Shown: one piece after another, positions 27,077 to 39,400 of the stretch
How positions within the stretch are numbered: position 1 is the stretch's first letter
Layout of the letters: every line of letters starts with the position of its first letter
Origin: an uncultured Monoglobus sp.
GTDB lineage: Bacteria > Bacillota > Clostridia > Monoglobales > Monoglobaceae
DNA: 64,000 nucleotides
Direction: 5' to 3'
Assembly: GCA_947624305.1 (NCBI GenBank)
Contig: CANQKC010000001.1
Coordinates: forward strand, 1-64,000
Made by a program: the position numbers and the translations under genes
The notes under the pieces: generated by a model
Told to the model about the DNA's origin: nothing
The model's database searches: none
The model's input: only the letters and a program-made list of their open reading frames with translations

Positions 27077-28183
27077 ATGGCACGTAAAGGTGAAAACATA
27101 TATAAACGTAAAGATGGCAGATATGAAGGAAGATATATAAAATCATATAATATAAACGGAAAACCCGTTCTAGGTTATGTATACGGAAGAACTTATTCTG
27201 AAACAAAAGAAAAATTGACGTTGTGTAAAGCAAACAACAGTATTAACACAGCTATAGCTTCTTCTGATATGACACTAAACGAATGGATTGAAAAATGGAT
27301 TGATACACAAAGGCAAGTTAAACCGACAACTAAAATGATGTATCAATCACATTACAAGAATCACATTTCAGCCGATATAGGCTTGATAAAATTAAAAAAA
27401 CTTAATGAAGATATTATTCAAAAGTTTGTCGATGACTTATCTGAGGTATATGCCGCTAAAACAGTTCATTCAATATATTCGATGCTTCGCTTATCTCTTG
27501 CGGAGGCTAAACGCAGGAAATATATACCCGACATTTGCTCAGATATTCGTATGCCGAAAGTAAAGCAAAAACCTGTTCGTGTATTAAGCAGAGATGAGCA
27601 ACAAAGGCTTGAAAAAGCAATACTTTCAAGCAGCAACAGATATGATATAGGTATTTTAATATGTTTGTACACGGGTATTAGGATTGGTGAACTATGTGCC
27701 CTGAAATGGGAAAATATAGATTTTAAAAATGTGACAATAAGCATAACACAGACGGTTCAGCGAATCAAGGATACAGATAATAAAACAAGGACAAAAATAC
27801 ATTTTGACAGTCCCAAAAGTATTTCGTCTATAAGAACGATACCGATTCCTAAATTTCTTATAGATGAACTTAGTAAGTATAAAAGAAATTCCGGCTTCAT
27901 ATTACGGGATAACGGAAAATTTACAGATACGAGAAATATTTGCAGACGATTCAAGAAGCTATTAAAAGAAGCCGGCATTAATGAAATAAATTTTCATACC
28001 CTGAGGCATACTTTTTCAACAAGAGCTCTGGAGTTAGGATTTGATCCAAAAACTCTGAGTGAGATTTTAGGCCACTCTAATGTAACTATTACACTTAACC
28101 TATATGCTCATTCGCTTCCTGAACACAAGCGCAATGAAATGAATAAACTGGCGACTTTATTTGAATGTCCGTCAAAATTGTAG
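27077..28183 (+). CDS. int: Tn916-type tyrosine integrase
   Basis: A 368-aa tyrosine recombinase. The N-terminal arm-binding domain is KDGRYEGRYIKSYNINGK, followed by a SAM-like core-binding domain at about 70-155. Catalytic residues visible: Arg in YTGIRIGELCALKW (~202), His-x-x-Arg in FHTLRHTFSTRALELG (~306), His in EILGHSNVTI and Tyr in LNLYAHSLPE (~342). It is the likely integrase of the ICE because it closes the transfer region as in Tn916/Tn1549. No separate xis gene is seen between it and the hydrolase. CGAGGAGTG precedes the ATG. Confidence 0.9.
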   Translation: MARKGENIYKRKDGRYEGRYIKSYNINGKPVLGYVYGRTYSETKEKLTLCKANNSINTAIASSDMTLNEWIEKWIDTQRQVKPTTKMMYQSHYKNHISADIGLIKLKKLNEDIIQKFVDDLSEVYAAKTVHSIYSMLRLSLAEAKRRKYIPDICSDIRMPKVKQKPVRVLSRDEQQRLEKAILSSSNRYDIGILICLYTGIRIGELCALKWENIDFKNVTISITQTVQRIKDTDNKTRTKIHFDSPKSISSIRTIPIPKFLIDELSKYKRNSGFILRDNGKFTDTRNICRRFKKLLKEAGINEINFHTLRHTFSTRALELGFDPKTLSEILGHSNVTITLNLYAHSLPEHKRNEMNKLATLFECPSKL

Positions 28184-28299
28184 TCATAGATTTTATTATC
28201 CACATGAGGTTTAGTAGTAAATAACTATATGTCTTAAAGTAAAATATTATACAACAACTAATTTATGGAAATAATTATCCGTCAAAAAGGAGGACCATT

Positions 28300-28461
28300 A
28301 TGTATAATGATTCTAAAGAATATGAAAAAGATTTGAAGGAAGCTATTGATTTTATGCTCAAAAACAATATGACAGAAAATGAAATACGAGACATTTTTTT
28401 ATATTATCTCGCAGAAACACTCTCTAGTGAAAAATACAGGAAGATAACAGAAAATAAATAA
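28300..28461 (+). CDS. 53-aa helical protein, unknown
   Basis: ATG 28300 follows AAAGGAGG by five bases and opens a 53-aa acidic, helical protein (SKEYEKDLKEAIDFML; TENEIRDIFLYYLAETL). The strong Shine-Dalgarno makes translation likely. A CCGTCAAAA repeat overlaps the ribosome-binding site. It could be a small regulator or an excisionase-like partner of the integrase by position, but it lacks the basic character of Xis proteins. Around it, 28,184-28,299 and 28,462-28,630 hold no other gene. Confidence 0.55.
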   Translation: MYNDSKEYEKDLKEAIDFMLKNNMTENEIRDIFLYYLAETLSSEKYRKITENK

Positions 28462-28630
28462 TAACTACATTTATTTATAGACCATTCATTGAAATAATTT
28501 TATTCTATCATTGATATTATAATTCAAAGGAAATTCAAAGGAATGCTTAATAATTATAAATTTATGTTGAAAAATGTTAAATTATATAGTATAATATTCT
28601 TGCAGATAGAAATTATGAGGTCAATTTGTT

Positions 28631-29179
28631 ATGTTTAAAAAAACTAAAACACATAAAAACAGAATATTTACTGAACAATTATATTACAAGTATGAAAATA
28701 TGATATTTAAGATTGCTTTGGATATTTTGCGTGATAAGCACCTTGCCGAAGATGCAACACAAGAGACTGCTTATAAAATTATGAAGTATTGTGACAGAGT
28801 GAAAGCGTTCAATAGTGACGAAGAAAGAAATTATATTGCAGCAATTGCAAGAAACACAGCAATTAATTCATATAATAAACATAACAAGATAATTATTGAG
28901 AGTTTCGTGGATAGCAAAGAATGTTCCGATGTTTCGGTATCATCTAATCCTGATGAATATGTTATAACAAATGAAAGTGTCGATATTATAATCGATGAAT
29001 TAAAAAGATTGGGTGAAAAGTACAGTGAACCATTGATGATGCATAGACTTTACAAATATACTGTCAAAGAAATTTCGGAAATATTGGGAGTTCCGGAACG
29101 CACGATCAAGCATAGGATAAAACGCGGAACGGAAAAGCTGAAGGCGAAACTCAAAAAGGATGATAAAAATGAGCAATAA
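28631..29179 (+). CDS. ECF-type RNA polymerase sigma factor
   Basis: A 182-aa sigma-70-family protein. Region 2 is visible in YYKYENMIFKIALDILRD followed by EDATQETAYKIM, and region 4 in KYTVKEISEILGVPERTIKH, ending in basic KRGTEKLKAKLKK. It would direct RNA polymerase to a small regulon, probably including the surface genes downstream. TATAAT occurs at 28,588-28,593 (with AGTATAATATTC) upstream. It overlaps the next gene by 11 bases, the usual sigma/anti-sigma arrangement. Confidence 0.85.
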   Translation: MFKKTKTHKNRIFTEQLYYKYENMIFKIALDILRDKHLAEDATQETAYKIMKYCDRVKAFNSDEERNYIAAIARNTAINSYNKHNKIIIESFVDSKECSDVSVSSNPDEYVITNESVDIIIDELKRLGEKYSEPLMMHRLYKYTVKEISEILGVPERTIKHRIKRGTEKLKAKLKKDDKNEQ

Positions 29180-29867
29180 CAATCAACATGATAATAAAGA
29201 ACTGTTTGAAAAAATGTTCGATAATGTGCTTGATGAAGCGCTCGTTAAAATGGCGGGAACTCCTAATCCGAATTTGCCCGATGATGCGTCTGTGAAGTTT
29301 TCGGATGAGCATAACAAGAAAATAGATCAAATTTTCGAGCGGGCAAAGGCTGAAAAAAGAAAGTCGGTATTTCGCATTAGTATCAAGCGCATAGCAATAT
29401 GCGCCGCTATATTAGTGTTGCTCTTTTGCATAACAGTTATGAGCGTGGGAGCTGTTCGAAGTAGGATAATGGAGTTTATTTTTGAATATAATAACATTTT
29501 TACAAGAAGCACAAATTCGACAAATTATAATGAGTCATACGAAACTGATAAATTTGTTCTAAACTACTTGCCAAACGGATTTGTCATTAATGATGCATTT
29601 GAAGCAGATAATTTGACAAGATCAGAGTTTATTAACAATAATGATAGATTTGTTGTTGTAGTGCGATTGTATGGTGACGATAACATACTAGATACAGAAA
29701 ATTCAGATATTGAGCATGTAACGATAAATGGAATAGACGGATATTATATAAGCAATAATAAGGGTAATATGTTGGTGCTTTATTATGATGATTATTTATG
29801 CATAATAAATGGATCAATTTTAAAAGAAGAACTTGTTAAAATTGCACAAAATTTGGAAATAAAATAA
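29169..29867 (+). CDS. DUF4367-like membrane protein, likely anti-sigma
   Basis: A 232-aa protein starting at ATG 29169 inside the sigma gene. It has a polar cytoplasmic N-terminus (about 75 residues), one membrane segment near 76-96 (IAICAAILVLLFCITVMSV), then an extracellular C-terminal DUF4367-like domain (FVLNYLPNGFVINDAFEAD). Such two-gene units are common in Clostridia, where the membrane protein restrains its sigma factor until an outside signal arrives. The zinc-binding His-x3-Cys-x2-Cys motif of classical anti-sigma factors is absent. Confidence 0.75.
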   Translation: MSNNNQHDNKELFEKMFDNVLDEALVKMAGTPNPNLPDDASVKFSDEHNKKIDQIFERAKAEKRKSVFRISIKRIAICAAILVLLFCITVMSVGAVRSRIMEFIFEYNNIFTRSTNSTNYNESYETDKFVLNYLPNGFVINDAFEADNLTRSEFINNNDRFVVVVRLYGDDNILDTENSDIEHVTINGIDGYYISNNKGNMLVLYYDDYLCIINGSILKEELVKIAQNLEIK

Positions 29868-29892
29868 TTTTTTTGTAAAATCTTGCCCTTTG

Positions 29893-29944
29893 CCTCCTTA
29901 AAAACTGTTTCATTAGTATAAGCAGTTTTAAGGAGGATTTTTTT
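29893..29944 (+). promoter_or_regulatory. hairpin that pairs out the next gene's ribosome-binding site
   Basis: CCTCCTTAAAAACTG (29893-29907) pairs with CAGTTTTAAGGAGG (29923-29936) with one bulged A. The right arm contains the Shine-Dalgarno AGGAGG of the gene starting at 29945, and a run of seven T follows. The structure can both terminate transcripts arriving from the sigma operon and hide the ribosome-binding site in read-through RNA. Confidence 0.7.
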
Positions 29945-30385
29945 ATGAACAAATCATTTTTTAAGAAACGAGTAACATTAGTATTGATATTTGCAATGAT
30001 AATGTGTTGCAATGGCATTTCGTGTGCATCTGCGGAAATAAACGAAATAAGCGTCAAAGACTCGGATATATCGCCTGTTACGATAGCTATCTATGACGCT
30101 TATACTAGTTTAAGCTATGAAGCTGGTGGGTTGCGAGCAATTGGTGGAACGTATGTAACGTACAATAACATAGCTGGAGTTACTATTGAGTTACAACAAT
30201 ATAACAATGGTTGGAATACGGTGAAAACCTGGTCGCTTGCACAGAAAGACTTTGTAAATATTGATGAATATTACTATCCAGAACATGGATATAATTATCA
30301 GTTAAAAACGACATATTGTGCTTATAATAGTAATTGGGTGTGGTTGGAAGAATATATTGGATATAGTGATATAGTATATTATTAA
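29945..30385 (+). CDS. small secreted beta-rich protein
   Basis: A 146-aa secreted protein with a clear signal peptide (residues 1-31: KKRVTLVLIFAMIMCCNG, ending in CASA). The mature part is rich in Tyr, Asn and Thr with alternating hydrophobic strands (GVTIELQQYNNGWNTVKTWS), resembling the small all-beta secreted DUF6147-like proteins of Clostridia; I hold that name loosely. It lies between a sigma/anti-sigma pair and a giant surface protein. Its ribosome-binding site is inside a hairpin. Confidence 0.7.
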   Translation: MNKSFFKKRVTLVLIFAMIMCCNGISCASAEINEISVKDSDISPVTIAIYDAYTSLSYEAGGLRAIGGTYVTYNNIAGVTIELQQYNNGWNTVKTWSLAQKDFVNIDEYYYPEHGYNYQLKTTYCAYNSNWVWLEEYIGYSDIVYY

Positions 30386-30452
30386 TTTTAACACGCTATA
30401 TGTAGTAAAAAGCAAAACATAAATCGACAAATCAATTAACGGAGGGAAAGCT

Positions 30453-33400
30453 ATGAAACGAGTAACTAGCATAATATTGGTATTAGCGATGATGGTATCA
30501 ATGGTATTTTCAGGTGTTATATATGTTAATGCTGAAGAAAATGAAGAAAATATAACTACTGAAAGTGAAATGCAGGAGCAGGTGGAGGATGCAACGGATT
30601 TTGTTGCTGAAGATTTCGAGCCTATCAGTGAAAATGAACAAGTGTTAAGTCTTGATGTTGAAAACTTAGCTGCAAGCTATACCTCAAGATTTATTGTTAA
30701 AACTGATGAAGATATATCCGATAAAGATATTAATAAGGCATACACGGCAGCTAAAGAAAGCAAGACCGAGGCTGTTGAGGCAATAAGACTGTCGGATGAA
30801 AACAGCTTCTTAAAATTAAATTTGGATGAAATATGTGAAGAAGACGAAATTGCAATATCAGATGCCGCTCGTAATTTAATAAATACATCAAACGATTCGT
30901 CAATATCAGACAATGTTGCTGAACAGTTTTTTATCACGGAAGATCAGAAAATAATAGTGTTACCGGAGATAGTAGATCCGACAGTATTTGTAGACAAATT
31001 ATCTGATGAATTGGGTAGGCACGCTGAATATGTTCAGCCAGATTATGTTTTGGAAGTGTCAGACTTTGAAGATGGGAAAATCGAACCCGATGAAAGTGTG
31101 GAAGAGGATACTTCCGATGAAAATCAGGATACAGATATTAATGAATCCGAGATTATCCAATCCGATAATACAGACGAAAGTGTTAGTGAAACAGTGCCTT
31201 TTGAGGACAAACCCGAGACTGTTATCCCCGATGAAATATTAGATGCAACAGCTGAACCTATCGGAGATGAGAACGAAGCAAATGAATTCGTTGAAGAAAT
31301 TGAGGTAACCACATCACCGTTGCCAACGCTTTTACCTGGTATAGATACGTTGAATAATTTGCAGGATGATATACAGGCAGCATGGCAGATCACAAAGGGA
31401 GCCGGTGCCAGAATTGCAGTTATTGACGATAAGATTGATGCGACACATCCTGATTTTTCATCTCAGATTGTGAACGCGTATGATGTAGTCAATGATACCG
31501 AACTTACATATAATCCTGAGATTTCGTCTGAATATATGCACGGTACCCATGTGACTGGTATAATTGCATCAACAGTACCGGAAGCTGAAATAATACCTAT
31601 TGCTGCATTTAATGGCGGACAAGCATATACCAGCGATATAATTAAAGCAATTGAATACGCAAGAGAACAGGGCGCTGAGATTGTAAATTGCAGCTTTGGC
31701 AGTACAAACGATAATCCGGCTTTGAAAGAAGCAATGGAAAACAGCAATATGCTTTTCGTATGCGCGGCTGGCAATAACAGAGTTAGTGTTGACGAAACAC
31801 CGATTTATCCTGCATCATTTGATATTGATAATGTTATCAGCGTTACATCGCTCAATCAAGACATGGGTTTCAGCTATTATTCTAATTATGGTGAAAACGT
31901 TGATATTGCAATGTATGGCAGAAATGTATATAATACTCTTCCGGATGGAGATTATGGAGAGCAAAGCGGAACATCAATGGCAGCTGCATATGTAACTGCG
32001 GCGGCCGGTATGGCAAAATCTATAGGTGAAGAAAATATAAAAGAATCAATATTGAGTACTGCGTGGTCGCTTTCTAACCTACAGGGTAAAGTGTGCGCCG
32101 GCAAGAAACTGTGCTATAGCAATTTGGTGTATAGAATATCAAATACGGATGTTGTCGAAATATATCCGGAAGATGACTTTGATGTAAATCAAGAGGTTCG
32201 TACACCTACAGAGGACTGGGAACTTTTTCATTCCATAGAAACCGTAGATGTCGAAGCAGGTGGAAGTAATACCGCATTTATTAAGAGCGATGGTACATTG
32301 TGGATGGCGGGAAGTAATACTTATGGTCAGTTAGGTGTCAGCACGTATTCCTTAAAATATTCAGCAACGCCAATACAGGTTGTAGGTGTCTCAGATGTAG
32401 TGCAGGTAGCAGTTGGAGACACTCATTGTATTGCTCTCGACAGTCGCGGAAATGCATATGTTTGGGGCAGCAATACATATCATGAGGTTTCTTCTTCGAC
32501 CGGCACAGCTATATATACCCCTGTAATACATCCTATATCAAACATTGAGTATGTTGAAGCGGGTACGAATACTACTTTTGTTATACAAAAACGCAAAGGT
32601 ATATATGCAAATGGAGCTAACAACTATGGTCAGCTTGGTGTTGGTACACGTAACACAACATCAACACCTACGTTAGTTCAAGGATCTCAATATGCAAGTA
32701 TTGTAAAGTCATATGGGGAGCATATGCTGTTCATAAAGGACGGAGTTTTATGGGGTTCGGGCAGTAACAATCATTACATTCTTGGATCAACAGCTCTTGG
32801 AACACAAATATATCCGGTAGAAATAACCGAAGCAGCAAATGTAGATACGGGTCGAAACCACGTAATAACCATAGATAGTTCGGGAACAGTACATTCTTGG
32901 GGAGCAAACGATTATGGTCAGTGTGGAACCGGAGAAAATGGGAATATACTTTTAGGTGTTAAGAATGCCATAGATGTTAAATGCGGATATGACTTTACGA
33001 TGGTGTTGCTTCGTGACGGCACTGTAATGACATGGGGATACAATAATGACGGGCAAATTGGTGATAACAGCGATAAAAGATGTTATACACCATATAAGGT
33101 GCCGATTTCAACGCCTATTTATGATATTGCGGCAGGTTCAATCCACAGTATTGCTTTGGATGATGAAAATGTCCTGTGGTATTGGGGAGGTAATGCTTAT
33201 GGTCAATATGGAAATGGCAAAACAATTGCATCATTCAAGCCAACAACTGAAAAAAACGGAAGCATAATTTCACGAAAAATTGCAATAGGCGAAGACCATA
33301 TATTGTATATTGATGAGAGCGGGAAATTATATGCCAAAGGTAAAAACACCTATGGACAGCTTGGCTTGGGTAATACAACCATGCAAGAAGATTTCAAAGA

Positions 33401-36400
33401 GGTCATCGGTCCATGGGACGACAAAAAGATTGTTAAAGTCGAGACAAGATACAATACATCATATGCAATAACGGAAGACAGAGTTCTTTACGCTTGGGGA
33501 CAGGATGACTCAAGACAGGTAGGAGATGTTGAACACAAGAATGCTTTATCTCCGGTTCAGATTGCTACGGACGTAAATGATGTGTTAGCCGGAAAAGAAC
33601 ATGCTGTTGCAATAAAAACAAATGGTGATGTATATGGCTGGGGAGACAGCACATATGGACAGTTAGGCAAATCATCCGGTTATTACGATACACCTGTAAA
33701 GATTTATTCAACTGCACGGAAAATAGGTGTGGGTGATTATCAGACTTTTGTTATTGACACGTCATCAAATCTGCATGGCGTTGGTAAAAATGACAAGGGT
33801 CAGCTTGGGTTGTCAGGTACATATAATCATACATATTTCGGTGCGACAATAATGAGACCTGTTTTAGATGTTGTCGGCGGCGCTAATCATACGGTAATTC
33901 GTGACACATCGCAGTATGTGCATACCTGCGGGGATAATTCGGACGGACAGCTTGGCGTTACATTGGCAAACGGAGTTACTTATACTGAAGAAATTCAAGC
34001 AACGGGATTAAGGGCTGACAGCATATACGCCGCAGGTAATACTTCGATATATCTAAGAAGCGGAGTTGCATATCAGACCGGCAAGCAGTACTACAAGAAT
34101 ACAAAGACATTTACGAAACTTGCAGATGCACAGAATATTCGCCAGCTTGCATTAAATGATAAATACACCATAGCAGTCGATTCATCAAATCATGCATGGC
34201 GTTGGGGAAAGATGTCAACAGATATATCAAGATATACATATGAAAACGGTATAATTTCACCGGTTAATAAAATTCATTATCCGTATGCAATACTATCGAT
34301 GGATGCTTTCAGAAATCAGTCGCTGGCGATTAATGAGTTAAATCAAGTAGTTGCTTGGGGCGAAGGTTACTATGCGGACGGCTCTGACCAAATGAAGATA
34401 AACAGGTATCCCACGGTAATCAACGGTATAAGCAATCCTATACAGGTAAGCCGCGGCAAAAACCACAACCTTGTACTTGACGCGGATGGAAATGTATGGG
34501 GTTGGGGCAGCAATACCAACTATCCTATGGGCAGCAATCTCGGAGGAAAGGTCAAGACTGCAACTAAGTTAAGCGGCATAAGCAATGTTCAGCAGATAGC
34601 CGGAGGAACAGAGTTCAGTATATTCTTGAAGAAAGACGGTACTCTGTGGGGAGTAGGCGTAAACAGCTCCGGTCAGCTCGGTCAGGGTAATTACACAAGA
34701 GCCGGAACGCCTGTGCAGATAACAACAAAAAATAACTTTAAGAAAGTAACGGTTGGAGAAAACTATGTTGTTGCATTGGCGAGCGATGGTATATATAGTT
34801 GGGGAGGCAATAGCCTCGGTCAGCTGGGTACCGGAACCAAAACAGGCAGAACAACACCGCAAAAAATCACTCTTGATCTAGATGCTGATGAAACAGTAGT
34901 TGATATTAAGGCTACAATAAATTATTGTATGGCTCTTACAGATAAAGGCAATCTGTACACTTGGGGAGATAATGGAAGCGGTCAGCTTGGTATTGGCGGT
35001 GTAGAACAGATTCTTGGTCCGGTAAAAGTAACACGTGTCTCGAATGTTGCTGCCATAGGCGGCGGAAAGCTTCACGCCCTTATAGTTAGTAAGAACAACT
35101 ATGTATATAGTTGGGGTTATAGAGATGAGCGCTTGGGTTATTACTCAGCTAAAAATGTATCAGCACCATCCGGAGTAGGCGCATTAAGCGGTAAAAAAAT
35201 TACTAGCGTTGCAGGTGGATTTGATTATTCGCTGGCTCTGAGCCAAGATGGCACACTTTATACATTTGGTTTGAACCAGTATGGTCAGCTTGGTGATAAT
35301 TCTGATAAGGCAATCAACGTGTGGTCACCGCTTATTAGCGACCTTAAATGGCTTAGAGAAGAAATGAACAAAATCTCTCAGCCAATAACCGAAAGCATTT
35401 CTTTGCCAACAACTGCACCTAATGGAAGTACAATCACTTGGGCAAGCGGCAACACATATTACATAGGAAACGACGGCTCCTTAGTGAGCCGTCCGGATGC
35501 CTATGGCAGCGATACTTCTGTAAGATTCACGGCAACTGCAACAAACGGAAACGAAAGTGTTAAGTCGATTTATGATATTGAAATTGCGCAAGATCCCTCT
35601 GTAAAGCCGTCAACAGATATACCGATCCGAAGCATAGGTATGGAGTATGACCAAATTTATCCCGACTCTGCGCCCGACGTATATCCCGAGATCAATGCTG
35701 TATCAATGAGTGTGATCGATGAGGCAAATGGGGTGTACGAGCTTACTATACGCGACGATCAGTATTCATGTTCAAGCAGCGGAAATCCGTTCTTTTTCTG
35801 GAGCGCAAGACAGGGCACTTTTCTGCCGGTTGAAGGATATAACGATTACAGAAGCGTAAGATTCACGGTAGACCCCGACGCGCTTGGTAAGTCAGTCAAG
35901 GTAGTTGTGGGCATAGGCGACAGGCTCGGATATATTGACCGAAAAGCGGTAATAATCGACAGCGTGGGTGAGGCGAGCGCCGCGAACGAAGAAGTGGAAG
36001 CTATGCCCATAGAGAATGACTATGCCAATAACATAGCGATAGGTATAGATACATCTGTAAATATGCTGAACTTCGATCCGGGAAACACAAAGAGCCATTT
36101 AAGCTCGATTGAGGGATTGATAGAATCGGCGGGAGATAATTCAAATATAGTACTTGTCAGCAAGGAAAACTTCGGTTATACTAAAGATGTGGAGAGCGCC
36201 AAGAACTCTCTTGCCTTAATGACCGAATCAGACTATGCCGGCGAGACAGATGCTTTGTCGCTGCTTGAAAGATGTGACAAGGCGCTTTGTGATGCGGAAA
36301 ATATCCCTCAAAGCGGGAACAAAACTGCTGTAATTTTCGTCCAATATATAAAGGATAAAGACAGCCTTAAAGCAAAGATTAATGAACTGGAAAATAAAGG

Positions 36401-39400
36401 CATATCGGTATATATAATGCTGCTGTCGAGCGAAAACAGCAATATAGAACAAGTAAAAACAAGCGACAGTCCGCTGAAACTGCGTTTGAATGTGACGGAA
36501 CTGTATGATATATTTACAAACGAGTCTGAGATAATGACAATGGCGAATAATGTAGATGTGGCAGTGGACTATATAACATATTTGAGTGATTTCAGAGTTG
36601 GCAAACATGAAATGAATGTAAATGATAAGAATAATATAACTGGAGCATATATTGCTTCTATATTAGGTATGTATAGTTGTTTACCGGCTTTTACAGATGA
36701 ATATAACCTATTTGAACCTACACCTAATGCTACACCGCTTGCTGATGATATAAACAATATAGCTATTGGTTATTTGACAAATGTATCAGCATCATCAGCA
36801 AATACCATATCGTCATTTTATTCAGATTTAATCAGTATGGATAATAAAAGTGCTTATGTTAAAAATGATGACGTTGATTATGTCATTAGACGTAATTTAA
36901 AATTTCGGTTTCCTGTAATTGCTAAAAATAATAGTGATGTGTGCCTGATCACTCAAGTTGATAACGGAGTTTATAAAGGATATATTAATAATAATTTTAG
37001 TGATTTATCTAATATATCTGGTGTATCCGCAGTATTTGATACATATCAATACTTACTTGCTACATCTGAAAGTAAAACGGTTACCGTCATTAATGATTTT
37101 AGTGATGGCAGCGAGAAATTTTACGAGAATATTTATTACACCTGTCCGGATGATTATTTGTCTAAAGACTATACGGATGATTTAGAAGTTGATGAAGATG
37201 ATGTAAACGATAATACAAGAGCTATTTTATATGATAGTTCTAAAGGTTATCCGCAAAAAAATATAACAATTCAAACAAAGAATGTAAAGTCAGAAAATGA
37301 TAAGGTAGTACAAAAACCGTTTTATAAGATAAGCGATTTAAATGCTGATGATATTATCTTATGTGGAATCAAGACAACATATGAAAATTGTTTGCCAAAT
37401 ACTCTTTATACAACGAGAATGTACAATGTTAAGAAGTATGATGACTTACAAGTGGTTAATACTAATGCTGAACCTTGGTACTATCCTTCTTTGATAAAAG
37501 CAACAAATATTGGAATGGTCGGCGGTGATACAGATTCATATACTGGAATTCCCAATGAAAATGGTTCAAAAATTTTCTTTAATCCTGAGAGAAATGTTAC
37601 ATATGGCGAATTCTTAAAGATGCTTATTGAGTCAGCAGATATACCTGATAAAGATATACAGACGTCTGTTACCAATCAGGAAAATAACCCCGAAATGACG
37701 GATGGAATAATAGGTCATTGGGCGAAAAAATATCTTTGCTATGCAATTGATAAAAATATTATAAGTATTTTTAATATTAAAGGTAATAACTCCCCTGATT
37801 CCAATGTGTTACGGTGCGATGCTGCGTATATGATTAATAGGTTATATATAGATGATACAAACAAACTTGATGTGCAAATACCGTCTAATTTATATAAGTA
37901 TAATACCTCAATATCATGTGATAGAAACACATTATGGAACTCCGGTAAAGCATTTGTTGATCAAAGTTCAATAAGATATTGTAAAGATGAGATACAACAA
38001 TTATATTTAAACCAAGTATTGGAAGGGGATCAGTTTGGATGCGTGAACTCCGAAGAAAATATTACTCGTGCAGAAGCAGTGAAAATGTTAATAAAATGTA
38101 GATATGTTTTGGATGAAGGACTGGAGAACGCAAAACTATCAACGGAAGGTAAAGATAGTAATTTTATTGATTTTCTAAGAAATAGTAAATTGCGTATTGA
38201 TAATACTAATGACGAAAACCATTCAGGCGAATTCTACTTTGTCGCGCCAAAAACCGGATATTATTATATTAATAACATGACTAATTGCTCAGTTACAATC
38301 AGCGATATGCATAAGCGTGAGATAACAGGTTTGGATGCTTATAATTCTTCTGATCAGAAAACATATGGCGCAAGATATAATATTCTTAAAGGTGAAGTTG
38401 CATATATAAAAGTTAACAAAACATCAAAAGATTATTCTTTTGATATATCAGTGCCAAATGATGATGAACTTGTTTTTGCTCCTGACAGATCGGGCACGTT
38501 TATTTATGATAATCATCCGGAATATATATTACAAGAGGATCTTGCAGATGACAGAATCGCAGATGGATTTGGTAACTCGACATTGACTTCAAACAACAAT
38601 TTGTCTGGTATGGTTGATATAGTAACATCTCATTTAATTAGACAGGGGACATTAAATCCAGATATGTTCAACACAAAAAGCGTATTAGATAATGACAAAA
38701 TAAATACTGAAAGAGTCTATTATGATTGCCGTATTACAAATACAGGAACTCAAGATTTGACGGTTATAGTTGAGGGAGTTGGTATACAGGCCGCAGGTCA
38801 ATATGGCCCCGTAAGCGATCTTACACATTTTTCAAGTGCTGGTTTGCAAGCATGGGCTGATTTAAAACAGATTGATTTATTAAATTCGGAGAATTACGTT
38901 GCTAATTATAATAATCTATTTCATAATTATATGCATAATAATTCAGAATATGAACACAACAAACCCTTTAGTGGAAACCTTGCAGATACATTAAATTCAG
39001 AAAAACACTTAATTAAAATTCCGAAAGGAGAAAGTAGATGGGTTTTTACAAATGATTATCGACCTAAATTGCCAATCTATAGAGATTATGGTTACTCGTT
39101 TTGCTCCCTCATGAGATTAAATATTATAGGAGAGGCAAAGATTGAGACGATGATGTTCCTAAATCAAGATGCAATCAATTCACATCCACTTAATGGAAAA
39201 ATTTATACTTCTAAATCAGAAAGAGATTATAGCAAGGATGCTGTAAATAAGTACGATGGTTCGCCTGGCGAAAAAAATGAAATTGGAACAAAATATAAAG
39301 GCGTAGCAAGTTCTTTAGCAAAAGTGTCAAATAGTGTAAGTTGGAATATTTTAAAAACCGATTCATATTATAAACCTACGGTTTTTAACTTGATAAAACC

